Below are positions 1 to 13,000 of a stretch of 16,745 bases of DNA, one piece after another. Each line of letters starts with the position of its first letter. Within the stretch, counting starts at the first letter, position 1. A program made the translations under genes and the position numbers. The notes below the pieces were generated by a model that saw only the letters and a list, made by a program, of their open reading frames with translations, was not told where the DNA came from and ran no database searches. The stretch spans positions 1 through 16,745 of the forward strand of contig LSSK01001051.1 in assembly GCA_001969505.1 (NCBI GenBank), in the 5' to 3' direction. The stretch is from Zancudomyces culisetae. Its lineage: Eukaryota > Kickxellomycota > Harpellomycetes > Harpellales > Legeriomycetaceae.

Positions 1-907
1 AGGCGGAGCAATGGTGCTTGCAGACGGCGGGGTGGTGTGTATTGATGAGTTTGACAAGATGCGCGATGAGGACCGAGTAGCAATCCACGAAGCAATGGAG
101 CAGCAAACAATTTCGATAGCCAAGGCCGGAATTACATCGGTGTTGAATTCGCGGACATCAGTGTTGGCAGCAGCCAATCCAGTGTTTGGTAGATACGATG
201 AGACCAAAGCAGCTGGAGACAATATTGATTTTCAAACAACGATTTTGTCGCGTTTTGATTGTATCTTTGTGTTAAAAGACCAACACGATGAGGCCTACGA
301 CCGCACCATTGCGCGCCATGTGATTGATGTCCATACCGACAACGTTGCCAAGATTGATGCCGACATGGATCTTGGGCTGATGACGCGATACCTGGCATAC
401 TGTCGTGCAAAATGTGCGCCACGTCTGTCGCCACAAGCTGCTGAGCGGCTGGCCAGTTTCTATGTATCGATGCGTAGCCAGTTGGCGCAGTACGAGCGGG
501 ATACAGCGGAGCGGTCTTCGATTCCCATTACAGTGCGCCAGCTGGAAGCTATAGTGCGATTGTCTGAGGCACTAGCCAAAATGTCATTAACACCGGTTGC
601 GGGGCTAGATCATGTTGAAGAGGCTATTCGGTTGTTCCGGGTATCTACGATCCAAGCAGCACAGAATTCGACCAATGTGGATGGCGTTTCGCGAACCGAG
701 TTTGTTGGGCAGCTACGCAAAATCGAAACGGAAATCCGGCGGCGTTTGCCAGTGGGTTCAACGGTTGCAGTGCGGTTGTTGAAGGGTGAGTTTGTTAAGC
801 AAGGATTTTCGATTCGGGCAATTGACCATGCGATTTATGCAATGGTTAGACAGGATACTCTGCAATATAAAAACCAACGCTTCTCTATTCAACGTGTTGG
901 TGCTTGA
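1..907 (+). CDS. MCM5: MCM5 replicative helicase subunit, C-terminal part (5' truncated by window edge)
   Basis: Mcm5 (Cdc46) is one of six AAA+ subunits of the Mcm2-7 ring, the motor of the CMG helicase, which is loaded at origins and unwinds DNA at forks in the nucleus. The reading frame is open from base 2 (Gly-Gly-Ala before the first Met at 11) and ends at TGA 905-907. Numbering from that Met, the Walker B motif VVCIDEFDKM is at 8-17, the pre-sensor-1 hairpin is around Lys38, the sensor-1 motif AAANP has Asn56, the arginine finger motif SRFD has Arg81, and the sensor-2 motif TVRQLEA has Arg176. A winged-helix C-terminus follows (about 228-298). CAPRLSPQAAE and SSIPIT.RQLEA are typical of Mcm5 rather than its paralogues. 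Walker A and the N-terminal OB/zinc region (roughly 430 residues) lie left of the window. No low-complexity insertion is present, in contrast to the neighbouring TEL1. The base composition looks more GC-rich than the rest of the window. Confidence 0.97.
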   Translation, partial: GGAMVLADGGVVCIDEFDKMRDEDRVAIHEAMEQQTISIAKAGITSVLNSRTSVLAAANPVFGRYDETKAAGDNIDFQTTILSRFDCIFVLKDQHDEAYDRTIARHVIDVHTDNVAKIDADMDLGLMTRYLAYCRAKCAPRLSPQAAERLASFYVSMRSQLAQYERDTAERSSIPITVRQLEAIVRLSEALAKMSLTPVAGLDHVEEAIRLFRVSTIQAAQNSTNVDGVSRTEFVGQLRKIETEIRRRLPVGSTVAVRLLKGEFVKQGFSIRAIDHAIYAMVRQDTLQYKNQRFSIQRVGA

Positions 908-1024
908 GCTTTTCTTTTCTTTTGTTTTTGTTTTTGTTTTTTTTCAGTCATTTGTTTTAATATTTGTTTATTTATATATCAATATAAAAATAGTAGTAAG
1001 AATAATAGTAATATAAATTATGGA
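908..1024. terminator. Shared 3' region of convergent MCM5 and TEL1
   Basis: Only 117 bp separate the two stop codons. The MCM5 side begins with a long T-rich tract (about 909-945). The middle is AT-rich with TATATA-type sequence (around 972-985), which resembles yeast polyadenylation efficiency elements and is near-palindromic, so it could serve both strands. Transcripts of the two genes very likely overlap here. The assignment rests on position and composition; no processing site is demonstrated. Confidence 0.6.
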
Positions 1025-4000
1025 TTATAACCAAGATTGCCAACCTACAAACATTCTACATAATCTTGCAGGATCAGTTGCTTCCATAAGCAATTCGTTG
1101 ACATGACAATCGAGTTGAATGTTGGAGTTGGACAATTTGTTTGAAATCTCCAAAATTACACGTTCAGCATCAGAATTAATCGTATTAAAAACTAGGCTGT
1201 CTTCCACCAAATTCTCGGCGTTATTATTGGCATTACCACGTGATGATAGAGAATTAGTGGTTGGAGCATAGATGGAAAGAAGAGCGTTGTATTGCTTGTT
1301 GAATGTGACTTTGAAGGAGTCGGACCAGTTGTACAACGGGTCCAGCCGTAATACATTGAGGATAGTGATGATGAGGGGCTTTATGGAGGTGAGAAGTGAT
1401 AGGGATGAAGAGCAGTGGGAAGCAAAGGGACTATTACAAAGTTGAGTTTCCATGGCATGTTCATCATTATAATTATCCAATTGATCATCATTATTATTAT
1501 TGTTGTTGTTGTTGTTGTTGTTGGTGTTACCATATGATAAATATGAAGATGAAGATATTGATAAAATTCCCAAAGCATCAACCATATTTCTAGTTAATCG
1601 GAACGGAACCAATTCAGGGACAGGCAAGAGTTTTCCATACCCAAAGGCAATACCCAAATCAATCATGACCAATTCACACGATCCACAATCCAACAAAATG
1701 TTTTGGCAATGCCGGTCACCGATTCCCAACATCCACCCCACCATGCTGCTTATTGCCAAGCTCTGGCTATATCTAGTTTGGTTGGTAATGTAATCTAGGC
1801 TGGTTTTTGCACTTGAAATTATGAATTGTCGGAATTTTGGTGTAATAGACTTAGTCAAGTTTATAAATGTATTTTTTAACTCTTCATCTTTATTACTGCT
1901 CTTTGTTGTTGTTGCTGTAGTTGTTGTTGTTGTTGTTGTTGTTGTTGTATTTGAATTTGATTTTTGTTGGGCTTGAATCATTAATCTTCGATATTGTTGA
2001 ATATCCTTCATATTATATAATTTTGTAGATAAATATGTTCCATAAGGAATAGTATTACCAACAAATTGTAACACTCCACATTGACTAGTTATGGGAATTA
2101 CTATATAAGTACGGATTCGCATTTGCCCTTTTCCTTTTCCTTGCCCTTTTCCTTTACCTTTACCTTTTCCCGTTGAACTGAAATTACTATTGCTGCTACT
2201 GTCACTGTTTTGGTTAATTAAACTGAATACTTGCTCTATAACTGCATCTTGTCTAATATCATCCTTTCCTTTAACCACTTGTTTATGTATAATTCCATCA
2301 CTTCCCAAAATACTAATTATTTTTGGTAAGTTTATTCCACCTGCCAATTCATAATGTTGATATATTTGTTCTATATACACTATCCCTCCTCCTTCTCCTC
2401 CACCACTAGTGTTGTTATAGTGTGTATTTTGTACAACATTATCAAAGAAATACGGATTGTTTTCGGTAATAATGGGAATCTTAGTCCTTAGAACTCCTTC
2501 TGGTTTTCCCATGTTGGCTATTCGGTTGATTTTCCAATTACTTGGAAACTTGATTTTGTCGGTTGTTGATGTACTTGATGGTTTGGAATTCGACATTTCA
2601 ATATACGAGGATATTAACAAGTCGAAATTGCTAATCATGTCATGATATTCCGAACCTCCAAAACCTGAATTCCCGTCATTCTTAATATTAGCATTTGTAT
2701 TTGTATTTGTGTTGCCACTTGATGAGGAATAAACACGTTGTAATTTATCTAGCAAAATACTTGCTACGCATTCACTCCCATTCCCATTACTATTACTACT
2801 ACTACTACTATTACTACTATTACTTTTGTTAGTAAAAGCTTTCTGTTTAAGCGATATTTCGTTTGTGGTATTTCTCAATTTAATGGAGAAAATGGTAGAT
2901 AAAGTTAAATGGGGCAGTTTGGTACAAACTTTATAAACCAATCGAAAGAGTAATTCCAAAAACCGATTACTATTACTCTTGTTTTTATCTTTTACATGAT
3001 TTGGATTTGGATTTGGATTTGGGTTTGGATTAGAATAGGTATCTTGGTAAAGAACATTTAATTTGGCACACAATTGAGTAAATACAACTAACCATTTATG
3101 ACTTTTTATTCGAGAGTGTAAACCGACTCTTTCCCAAATTCCATCGATTTTATTATTGATTCCTCCAAAAGTCAAGAGTAATTTTGTAATTACAATAATT
3201 GCATAACTATCACTTGCAACTCGATTATTACTATTATTATTATTACTATTTCTGTTGTTGTTGTTGTTGTTGTTTAGAATTAGGTACCTTGCAAAGTACC
3301 ATAGACTGCTTGTTAGATAATAATCCAAATCCTTGGTTTTATCAGCTAGTAGGTTTTCATCCATACTGATTTGTTGTCGTAATTTATCAATTCGTCTCTT
3401 TAAATTAGCAGCCTTAGCAGCAATGACCTTACTACTAACATTAGCATCATTTTTCCCACCAATATTACTGGGATTGATATTGATATTGACAGTAATAGAT
3501 GATAGCTCAGCAATTAACCCTTCCATTTCTCGTTTCTTTTCTTTTAAGACCAAATCCAAAATCTTGTTGTTTTCGGTAATATCTCGTGATATTAACTCGA
3601 GTTGTGAATCTGCATATTTTGCCAGCGAAAACATTATATCCACAACCATGTTATTATCCTCACCACCACTATTACTACTAGCTGTATCTAGTAATTGGAT
3701 CGCATTGCTATAATATGCCTTAATAATCTCTTTGGGCCTTGCTTGTCGTTGATTTGCTAGCCATTCAGATGCCAGATAGTACATTTCAGCCATTTGTTTT
3801 ACATTTACATTTACATTTAAATTTGCATTTGCATTGTTGTTGTTGCTGTTGTTGTTGTTTTTATTTTTATTGAGAATTAAAAGTTGTTCTTTCGAGGTAT
3901 TAATGTTGGATAATATCATGGATAATGCCATTTCATGTTTACCACCCATATACAAACATTTGGCCTGTAATGTCTTGACCATAGTGCAATCCAATTGGAC

Positions 4001-7000
4001 TTTTGACGTCAGCCGGTTTATAGTTTTCATGGCAGTAGTACTAAAATAAAGATATTCATTGCCAATTCCACCAAATGAAGAATTCCCCCTTTTATTCAAG
4101 TAGCCGCCACTATAATTCCCATCAAAATTATTACTATTAGTATTACTATTAGTATTAGTATTGGTATTATTATCAAAATAGGAATTGTTGGCAATATTGT
4201 TGTTGATTATCAATAGCGATGCAGTTTTATATCCCTCGACTATTCGAGGATGTTTTGGGTATTTGTTGATCAGAATTTCCCATAATATTAGGTTGAATTC
4301 GTAATTGTAGTTTTTGACATCCACATTCACTTTTCCGGCACCGGCACCGACACCGACACCGACACCATTATTATTGAATGACGAGGATGAACATGATTTT
4401 AAAAATTGTTGGATTTCTAATAAATCATCTATAAACCGTTCGGTTAAAAACATTGGTTTGTAGGTAGTTAGAATATATCCAAACATACTTGTAATATCTG
4501 CCACCACTTTACTATCTTTGGTATTGTTACTGTTACTGTTACTGATATTGCTATTACTATTGTTGTTATTATTTGCTCCACCATAAACATAGCCATAGCC
4601 ATAGCCATTATTGCGTTTATTTTTGCTTAGTGTTTTGTTTAGGTTGAGTAATTCAATGTTGGAAAATGCAATATTTCTGTTCCAGTAATTTAATAATGAA
4701 TAAATTACTTTATTCTTGTCAAAATATTGTTCATTAGAAATATTTTGAGGCGTGAGTAATAGTTGAGATGTTGGTAGTAATGATGATGATGATGGATCAG
4801 CCAGAACTGGTTTTGGATCTGGTAGTGGAATTGAAGTTCTAGCTAATAAAACGGGATTATGGTAGATCGGTAATGAATCCCAATTAGATAACCGCCAAGC
4901 ACTAGCATAATCATAGTTGATACTATAATTTTTTACTTGAATTTCTTTTTGAAAGTTACCAGGAATAGGCCTGGAAGCACCATGGTCATGATAACTATTG
5001 TTATTGTAAAGATTGCCAAAAGTACTTGTCGGATCAGTTGCAAAATCCATGGTATTTTGTTGTTCCAAGGTCAGCAATAGTTCAAAGTATTGGCGATCGA
5101 CCATGTTTGAAGAATGCCCAAGTTTGTAGTATACATCGCTAATGTTATTTGTTGGAATCAGCGAATCGACCAAATCAAAATCATGGATATGTCTCAATTC
5201 CTCACTACTCACTATAAACGAGTTGATTATGGCTTGTTGCCTTCCATGATGACTATAGTCTTGAGTCGTTGAGATCAAGTTGTGGTAGGAATATGGTATA
5301 ATTTCGACAACTTGGTTATTATTATTATTATTATCGGTATTTCTTTTTTGACTCCTAGTAGTATTACCACTACTACTCTGTTGCGTTGCATTGCTATCCA
5401 AATCAAATTTATAAAACATAAGGTTGCCAAACATAAAACTAGCAGTATACAATCCCAACTTTTCACTCATAACCACCAAGTTTTGGTAATCCAACGGTAA
5501 TATAATTGGTTCATTATTTGAACTTGTTTGTGATTTTTCAATCATTTCAAAGACCATTTTTTCCAATCCCAAAATCACCAATTTACAAGATTCTTCATCC
5601 AAAAATATTCTGAATTCGTTACTAAATGTTCTTTTGTCTTTGGTAATACTCGTTTCGTTATTGATTGTTGATTGTGGGTTTATAGGTGTTGAATTTAGAG
5701 AAAATGAAATTAAATTGCACAACTTGTAACCATATTCTTTTACAGTCTTGTAATATTCCCGTATATTACTATCATTAGTACTAGTATTAGTATTATTGTT
5801 GGCCAGTGGATTAATAAACAGTCTACTCAACATATCTCTATGGTAGAGATTAATTAGAGTTGGATTTAGTTGTAGTATAAACTGTTTAAAAAGTTCCAGG
5901 ACCTTTTTCTCTCTCAGTACCAATGACGAACTTGGTACTGATACCGAAATGCTTTGGATAAGCGTTTCTAATAAAACCAGTCCAAGGATATTTTTATTAT
6001 TAATTTTGGATGAAATCCTGGAATCACTAGTATTAGTATTAGTACTAGTATTAGTACTGATGCGGTTGTTGTTATTAATGTTATTAATGTTATTATTGCT
6101 GTTGTAATTAAATTGTGACAATATTTGGTCATCCAATAACCCGTATAATTCTAAATTATTTGTCCTTTGGGTAGTCGGGGTATAGGTGGAGGTTAAAATA
6201 GTAGATTTGAAGAGTTTAACTGTATCTTGTTTGCTACCCTGACTTGGTCCATGTTGTTTATCAAATGCGTTAATAGTTGGGTTTGAGTTTGAGTTTGATT
6301 TTGAGTTTGATTTTGAGTTTGATTTTGAGTTTGATTTGATTGGTTTTTGAATGTTTAGAATTTGGATTAGAAATTGCAAAATAATAGTAAAATCATTAGA
6401 ATTCCAAATAATTTCACTTTCTTTAAACACTTCTCCTCCACTAGCATTGTTATTATTACAGCCAGCTTGATTGTCTGCAACTATTACCAAGTGGTAAACA
6501 AGTAGCTCAAACAACTCGATGGGATTGTCAATAGACAAATCCAAAAATCCAATATCATTTAGCTGGCACCCTTTATCTCCATACCCACTGTGGTTGTAAA
6601 CAGACTCTGGTATATTATTATTATTATTATTGGTATTACAGAGTTTAGACTTCAAGATTACCAAGTTTTTCAATGTATAAAGCTTGCTCTCGAGAATGTT
6701 GGTTTTACTATACCCACCCATTCTGCTACTCACACTCATCAGTGCACAGGTGTTTGGGTTATTTGTCATTAAGTAAGTCTTTAAGGCCAATAGTTTTATT
6801 AAATATTCGAGTCTGTTGTATATCAAATCATAACATATCTGGTTGCCAACTGTATTAGTATTGTTATTGATATTGATATTGATATTGGTATTGATATTGA
6901 TATTGGTATTGATATTGTTATTGTAGATGAATTTGTGGATTTGTTCAATAATGTAGATCGAGTAGTTTGGATAATTCAAATTCACACTGTCCAATAACCT

Positions 7001-10000
7001 AACTAAAAAGGCTGTATCAATGTCGTTTATATCAATTGTATCAAATGCGAATAAAAAACTCTGGCTATTCAACAAATCATACAAATAATCATTTTCACTT
7101 TTGTTTTCATGTTGGCAGTAGTAATAAGTTTCGTAAATCACAGAGTTTATCAAGTCTGTAAACTTGGTTTCAAAGGGATGATTTTCCATATATAAAAGCA
7201 GATACTTTATCAAATTGAGCCCATTCAAATCCCCATTTTTCTCGTCTTGTTGCTTCATTTCGTGCTCAGAAATATTGTGTGCTTGGTTGGTTTTAACGTT
7301 CTTGTATACTTTCAATGCTAGCAGCATTAGATAAAACATCACAAATTCATCACATTTTCCATTATCCAGAGTAAAAACGAACGCTAGAATACTCAGTATT
7401 TTGCTCGCTTGGTCCAATTTCCCTCTTTCAACATACCCCTTGTGCACTTCACATAGGTAAAACAATTGGTTACTATTGATAATATTGAAGAGATTGTTGA
7501 AAATATCGTTCAAATGTTCAATTTCCATCTCATCACGATCGAGACCAAACAAAGTTGTTACAATATCCAGAGTAAAGTCCTTGGCGATATTAATGTTCTT
7601 TTTCTTGTCACTATTATAATATTGATCAATTTTACTAATGTATTTGTTGCAATCAAAATGTACAGATACTTTTTCAATCAGTTTTAACCATACTGGATGA
7701 CTATACTTTTGCAACAAGCCGTTAAACTCCCTGTCGCTATTGACATTATCAAGAATAGCTGTGTTGAATACCGAGTTGAACATCTCTACATTGTGACGAG
7801 TTTCCATAACTCTTTGTGGAGTTTGTGGAGTTTGTAAAGTTTTTGTAGTGAATTTAGCTTCAATTTCACTGCTTGATAATAATAGCCCAGTTATTGCAAC
7901 TATTAAATCACTTTGGATTATATTTGGTAGTATTAACCGTTGGGTATTTTTGTTTGTTTGTAGCAGGTTGCAGCTAAATTGTCTGTAGTATTCACTAGTT
8001 GATCCAAAATAATACATTATATAAACCCACAACCTAAATATTAGAGTTAAAAAGACTCTTTCATTTTTACTTGACTTTATAATGTTGTTGATATTATTGT
8101 TATTACTATTGTTGTTGGTAAGAGTTGATATCAGATACTCGAGTATGCAAGATATATTTCTAACTTTGGTGGTATCACCAATATGATGATAACGAAATAG
8201 AGTTTCTATTATATTTGGAATTTCATCAACCAATTCGATTAAACACAACTCACAGCTGGCTTTATCATATTCATCATTACCATTACCATTAATATTGTCA
8301 AGTGTCAAGGCAAATTTATAAAGTTTTAGAACACTGGTATTTGTAGTATTGGAATTATTGGCTTGTAAAACATCGATTCCATATAACAACACTTCAAAAT
8401 CATATTTGGATAGTGTATTATTGTCGAGCAAGTGATCGATAATAATTGAATTACCCATCAATAATTCATAAAAGTCAAGACCACTACTATTACTATTACT
8501 ACCTCCATTACTGCTGTTGAATTTGAATTTGGATTTGGATTTGGATTTGGATTCAGATAAAAAGTTTATAATGGAATATCGAACCATTTCTGAATATTTG
8601 GAATCAACCAAAATCTCCATCAAAATAAGATATGGATTAATATTGAGTTTATCGAGTTTTGCCACTAGTGAATGGTTTTGGTATACTGATAGTGTTATAA
8701 GAATTGGAATTAACCCATCAACCATCAACTCGTTTCCACATTCATACATAAACGTGCTTTTGTTGTAAAATAAACTAAGCAAGTACCCAATTAACTTGAT
8801 TTCCATTTCAGTACTATCATCCTCACGATTTTCATTTCGATTTCGATTTCGAGTTAAATTTAAATTGGTTGTTCGTAGTAAACTTTCAAAGTCTTGATAA
8901 ATATTTACTAGCAATTTGTAACTCAAGCCACTACCAAGAGTAGATAATAACTGTCCATACTTTGATACAATGTTGTCTTTCACGTTTATTAGCGTATTGA
9001 GGTTTGTCAATTGTCTGAAATCCACTTGAATACTATTTCTGTCTTTGTTTTTAGTAAAGAATTCAAAATCGTCGAGTATAAATGTTGGTTTTGATAAATT
9101 GACAATTTCATTTATTATAGTCTCAATACGTCTTGTATTACTTGTATTATTACTATTACTATTAGTACTGGCATTAGTACCTGTATTAGTACTGGTAGTA
9201 AGAGTAAGAGAAAGAGAAAGAGAAGAGGCATTGGAATTTAACTGCAATATATCGATAACAAGATGCCGAATATTTTCTATAAATAACTCGGTAATATCCA
9301 ACCGGTTAGCAGAATGATACGACATATTTTCTCCATAAATATCCTGATTTGAGAAAGGGTTTGGTAAGCCAAATAAATTGGTGATAAAACTGGTTCTTTT
9401 ATCAATGGTAGATAATTTGGATTGAAACTTGGATACAACCAACTTGTACAATACATTGTTATTGTTGTTGTTGGAGATTATTTCAACAATTTGGTACAAA
9501 TAAAATCCCAAATCAATTCCATCTCTATCAATCTCATTATGATTATGATTATGATTGTTTGGTAAAATATTTTCTACCAGATTTTCCACAACCAGTGTTA
9601 ATAATTCTTTATATTCCGTGTTGTTTTCGTATATTTCAAGGATATCAATATTACAAAACTCTTTTACACTCGAAATCAGCCACAGTAATACCAAATTCGT
9701 AAATGCATCAGTTGTCTTTCCACCCTCTTCCAATCCACCAACACTACCAGCATTTCTGTTGTTTTCAGAGCTTTTCAGTCGAGTCTGATCAAGAATTGCA
9801 TTTACTAAAAGCATCAATTGCTGTGGATCAATAAACACCTTGTCAGTATCTCGAAGTACGTTGTATATTCTAGTTGTGGTATGTAATGGAACCATATCTT
9901 TACGAGCTATACCAAACCCAAACCCAAACTCAAAACCAAAACCAAAACCAAGAAAAAAGTCATCATCATTATTACTCTTCTTTTTGTCAAACTTGTAATA

Positions 10001-13000
10001 ATCCGACCATCCAATCGTCGTACTCGATGATATATACTTGCCCTCAACACCACATTTATTATTTCTGGTAATTGTATCATTATTGTCAATTCCAAAACAA
10101 TATCTTATACATTTAAGCATTTCCATGCTGCGAATTATAACGGTGTCTTTACAACTCGAATCAAACAACGTATCCACCATATATCCAAGGTACCGAGCCA
10201 AGACCTCAAGTGTATCTTGTTTGCATCTTTCTTGACGCTTATTCTGATTCTGATTTTGATTCTGCTGTTGCATTATAATATCCTTGCAAATGGAACTGGT
10301 ATTATGATTATTCTGAAATGTCAATGTTACAAGTAGTGATAGTGTTGGTAAATGATGTGAACTGCTAATTCTTCCTATTCCAGATACATCATGTCCCGAT
10401 ATTTCGGTGCTTGCAAGTAGCTTTTCCTTTTCCAGAATAATATTGTATATCGTTGATTTGTAGCTGTCTGTATCTATATTCCGCGTGTATTTCTGTTGGT
10501 TGGTATCCTTGGTCAAAAATAATAGCAGGTAATTAACTATATATATTGAATTTGAACCATGTAGAGTAGTCATGTTCTTGATAGCATAGTCCAGAACCAT
10601 TATACAAACCTTTGAACTATTATTATTATTATTATTATTATCATCATTGATAAAGTAATTTGTATATATTATTATCAACAATAATACCAACACATTTTCC
10701 CATTTTTTAATCCGATTGCTATATTTGCTACTCATAATGCTAGCCGGCTGAGTCTGGCTAGTTATTTTCGTTAATATCCCAACACAACCTTCTGCGCTCA
10801 ATAAATATAGCCTGTCATTCACACTGCCTGCCACAACTGCCCACAAATGTACTGTTTTCAACAACACTACCGCCAATGTTTGAACACTAACCAGTCTCCG
10901 TTTGATCTGTTCGGTATCAAAACCATTGGTATCGACTATCTCCCCAATCAGCTCTTGTAAACAGCTTGGCTCATCTTGCTCTTGCCCGTCATTGCCCCGC
11001 CTGAAGGTATTTTGATCTTTATTATACTTGTTGGTTTGTTGATGTAATTGTAGTTTTAATTGTAATTGTTGTTGTGTTTTATAATTTAGTATTACAATAT
11101 CGCTTGCAATTTCCAAATACAACCACTCAAAGACTGTATTGTTCAGAACGATAACATCACCACTGCTCTCAATCATTATATATTTCAACACGTTGTCCCA
11201 TACATTGCCGCCCACCAGTCTCGCCAATCCCAATGTCATTTGTTCATAGCTATGTGAAGGATTAAATAGTTCGTACACAAACACTTCATTGATTTTCTCA
11301 AAACTTGTCGTTTCTCCAAACATCGAATGATCCAAATTAACGAGTCTATTTACCAATGCCTTGTTTTCAAGAATCTCACGCTCCAAAACTATTTCATAAT
11401 CCTTTTCTTCCTCACTTTTAACAGCCGGGCTACCATAAAACAATGTCGGAATTGTTGGTCCTTTGAGCCACCGTCCATATATATACGCCAATTTTAAACT
11501 CATCAACTGAATGTCCATGTTATACGAACTGGAATACTTCATTATTGTATGCTTAATCCCTTTTGATACAAGTTTTAAAAGCTTTGTTCTGTTTTTTCTA
11601 GTCTCCTTCAACTTCATTATTGAACTATAAAACACTTTTAAAATATTTAATTGTACTGCTCCTTCACGTCGACCCCCAAAACTACCAAAACTACCACCAC
11701 CACCACCACCACTGCCACCAAAACTACTACCTCCAATACCAATACCAATACCAATACCAACTCCAACTCCAACTCCAACTCCAACACTACCTCTCCCTTC
11801 ACTCCCACTTTTACTAATACCACTCCCACTCCCACTTCCACTTCTACTTCCACTTCTACTTCCGTTGATCCTGGAACTACCAAGCCCAATACTATACTCA
11901 CTATCGCTATGCGATTCCATTGTTGATATTACCATGCCTCCACTAATATACAATACACAAAACTCTGCCACCAATACGTCATGCTGCTCATATTCACTTT
12001 GAAGCACACTACCGCCTTTACTATTCACCACTAACAACAACACGCTTGACAACTCCATTTCATACCCTACTTTTTTATTTTGCATGCTAGTAGTGCTGTA
12101 TGAATTATATCCTCTTTTTCCAAACACCATTTGATCATCTTGTTCATTCACACCATAATAGTTTTTACCATCGCTTCTCCCATTGGCATTAATATTCGAC
12201 TGCTCGTTGCTTCCACTATTCAACACAATAATTTCGTTGATCACCACACTCAGCATTCTTTCGTATTCTTTCATTTTGTAAATAGCTTCAATATTTTGCC
12301 GTGAATATAATATCACGTATTTAAGAATCTGTACATAATTAAGCTTGACTGTCTCGTTATTTAAACTAACCAAAGCGTCTTCGCTTTCATTATCATTTGC
12401 ATCGCTGTTATATTCGTTATCACTAGATTCATATCCTCGTCTCTGAAGCTTTCTTGTCCGTGATAAACCTAATGATCTCAATGTCGTTTTTCTAAATGGT
12501 GATGTGGGTGCCGAAACTGTGTCTGCTCGTGAAAACTTGCTCCCTTGCGAATCCATTTTTACTCTTTTAGCCTCTCTCAGTATCTCAGTATTTTCTCTTT
12601 TACCACCAAATGTACGTTTGTTTCCTCCATCACTACAATATTCAAAACTATCATTGCTATCACTTTCTTGGCTGTTGCTCATCTCTGTATCTTTTTCTTT
12701 TTCTTCTTCTTCATCTTCATCTTCCCGTCTTGTTTCTCTGGAAATCATCCTCTTTCTACTGTCAAGCTTCATGATTGTTTTATACTCCTTATTACATTGT
12801 CTATTCTTTTCTTGATACACTTTGTTGCTTTCAAGTAGATTTTGTATTTTCCCAGAAACCATCTGTAAATTGACTACTCCATTCTTTGATAATACCTGCA
12901 GCACATGCTTTACCAGCACTTTATTGCTCGTGTAGTTTGGAACAAACACCTCCCCAGAAATACCACTCTCATAATTGCACTCTTCTAACCCACCTCTATC

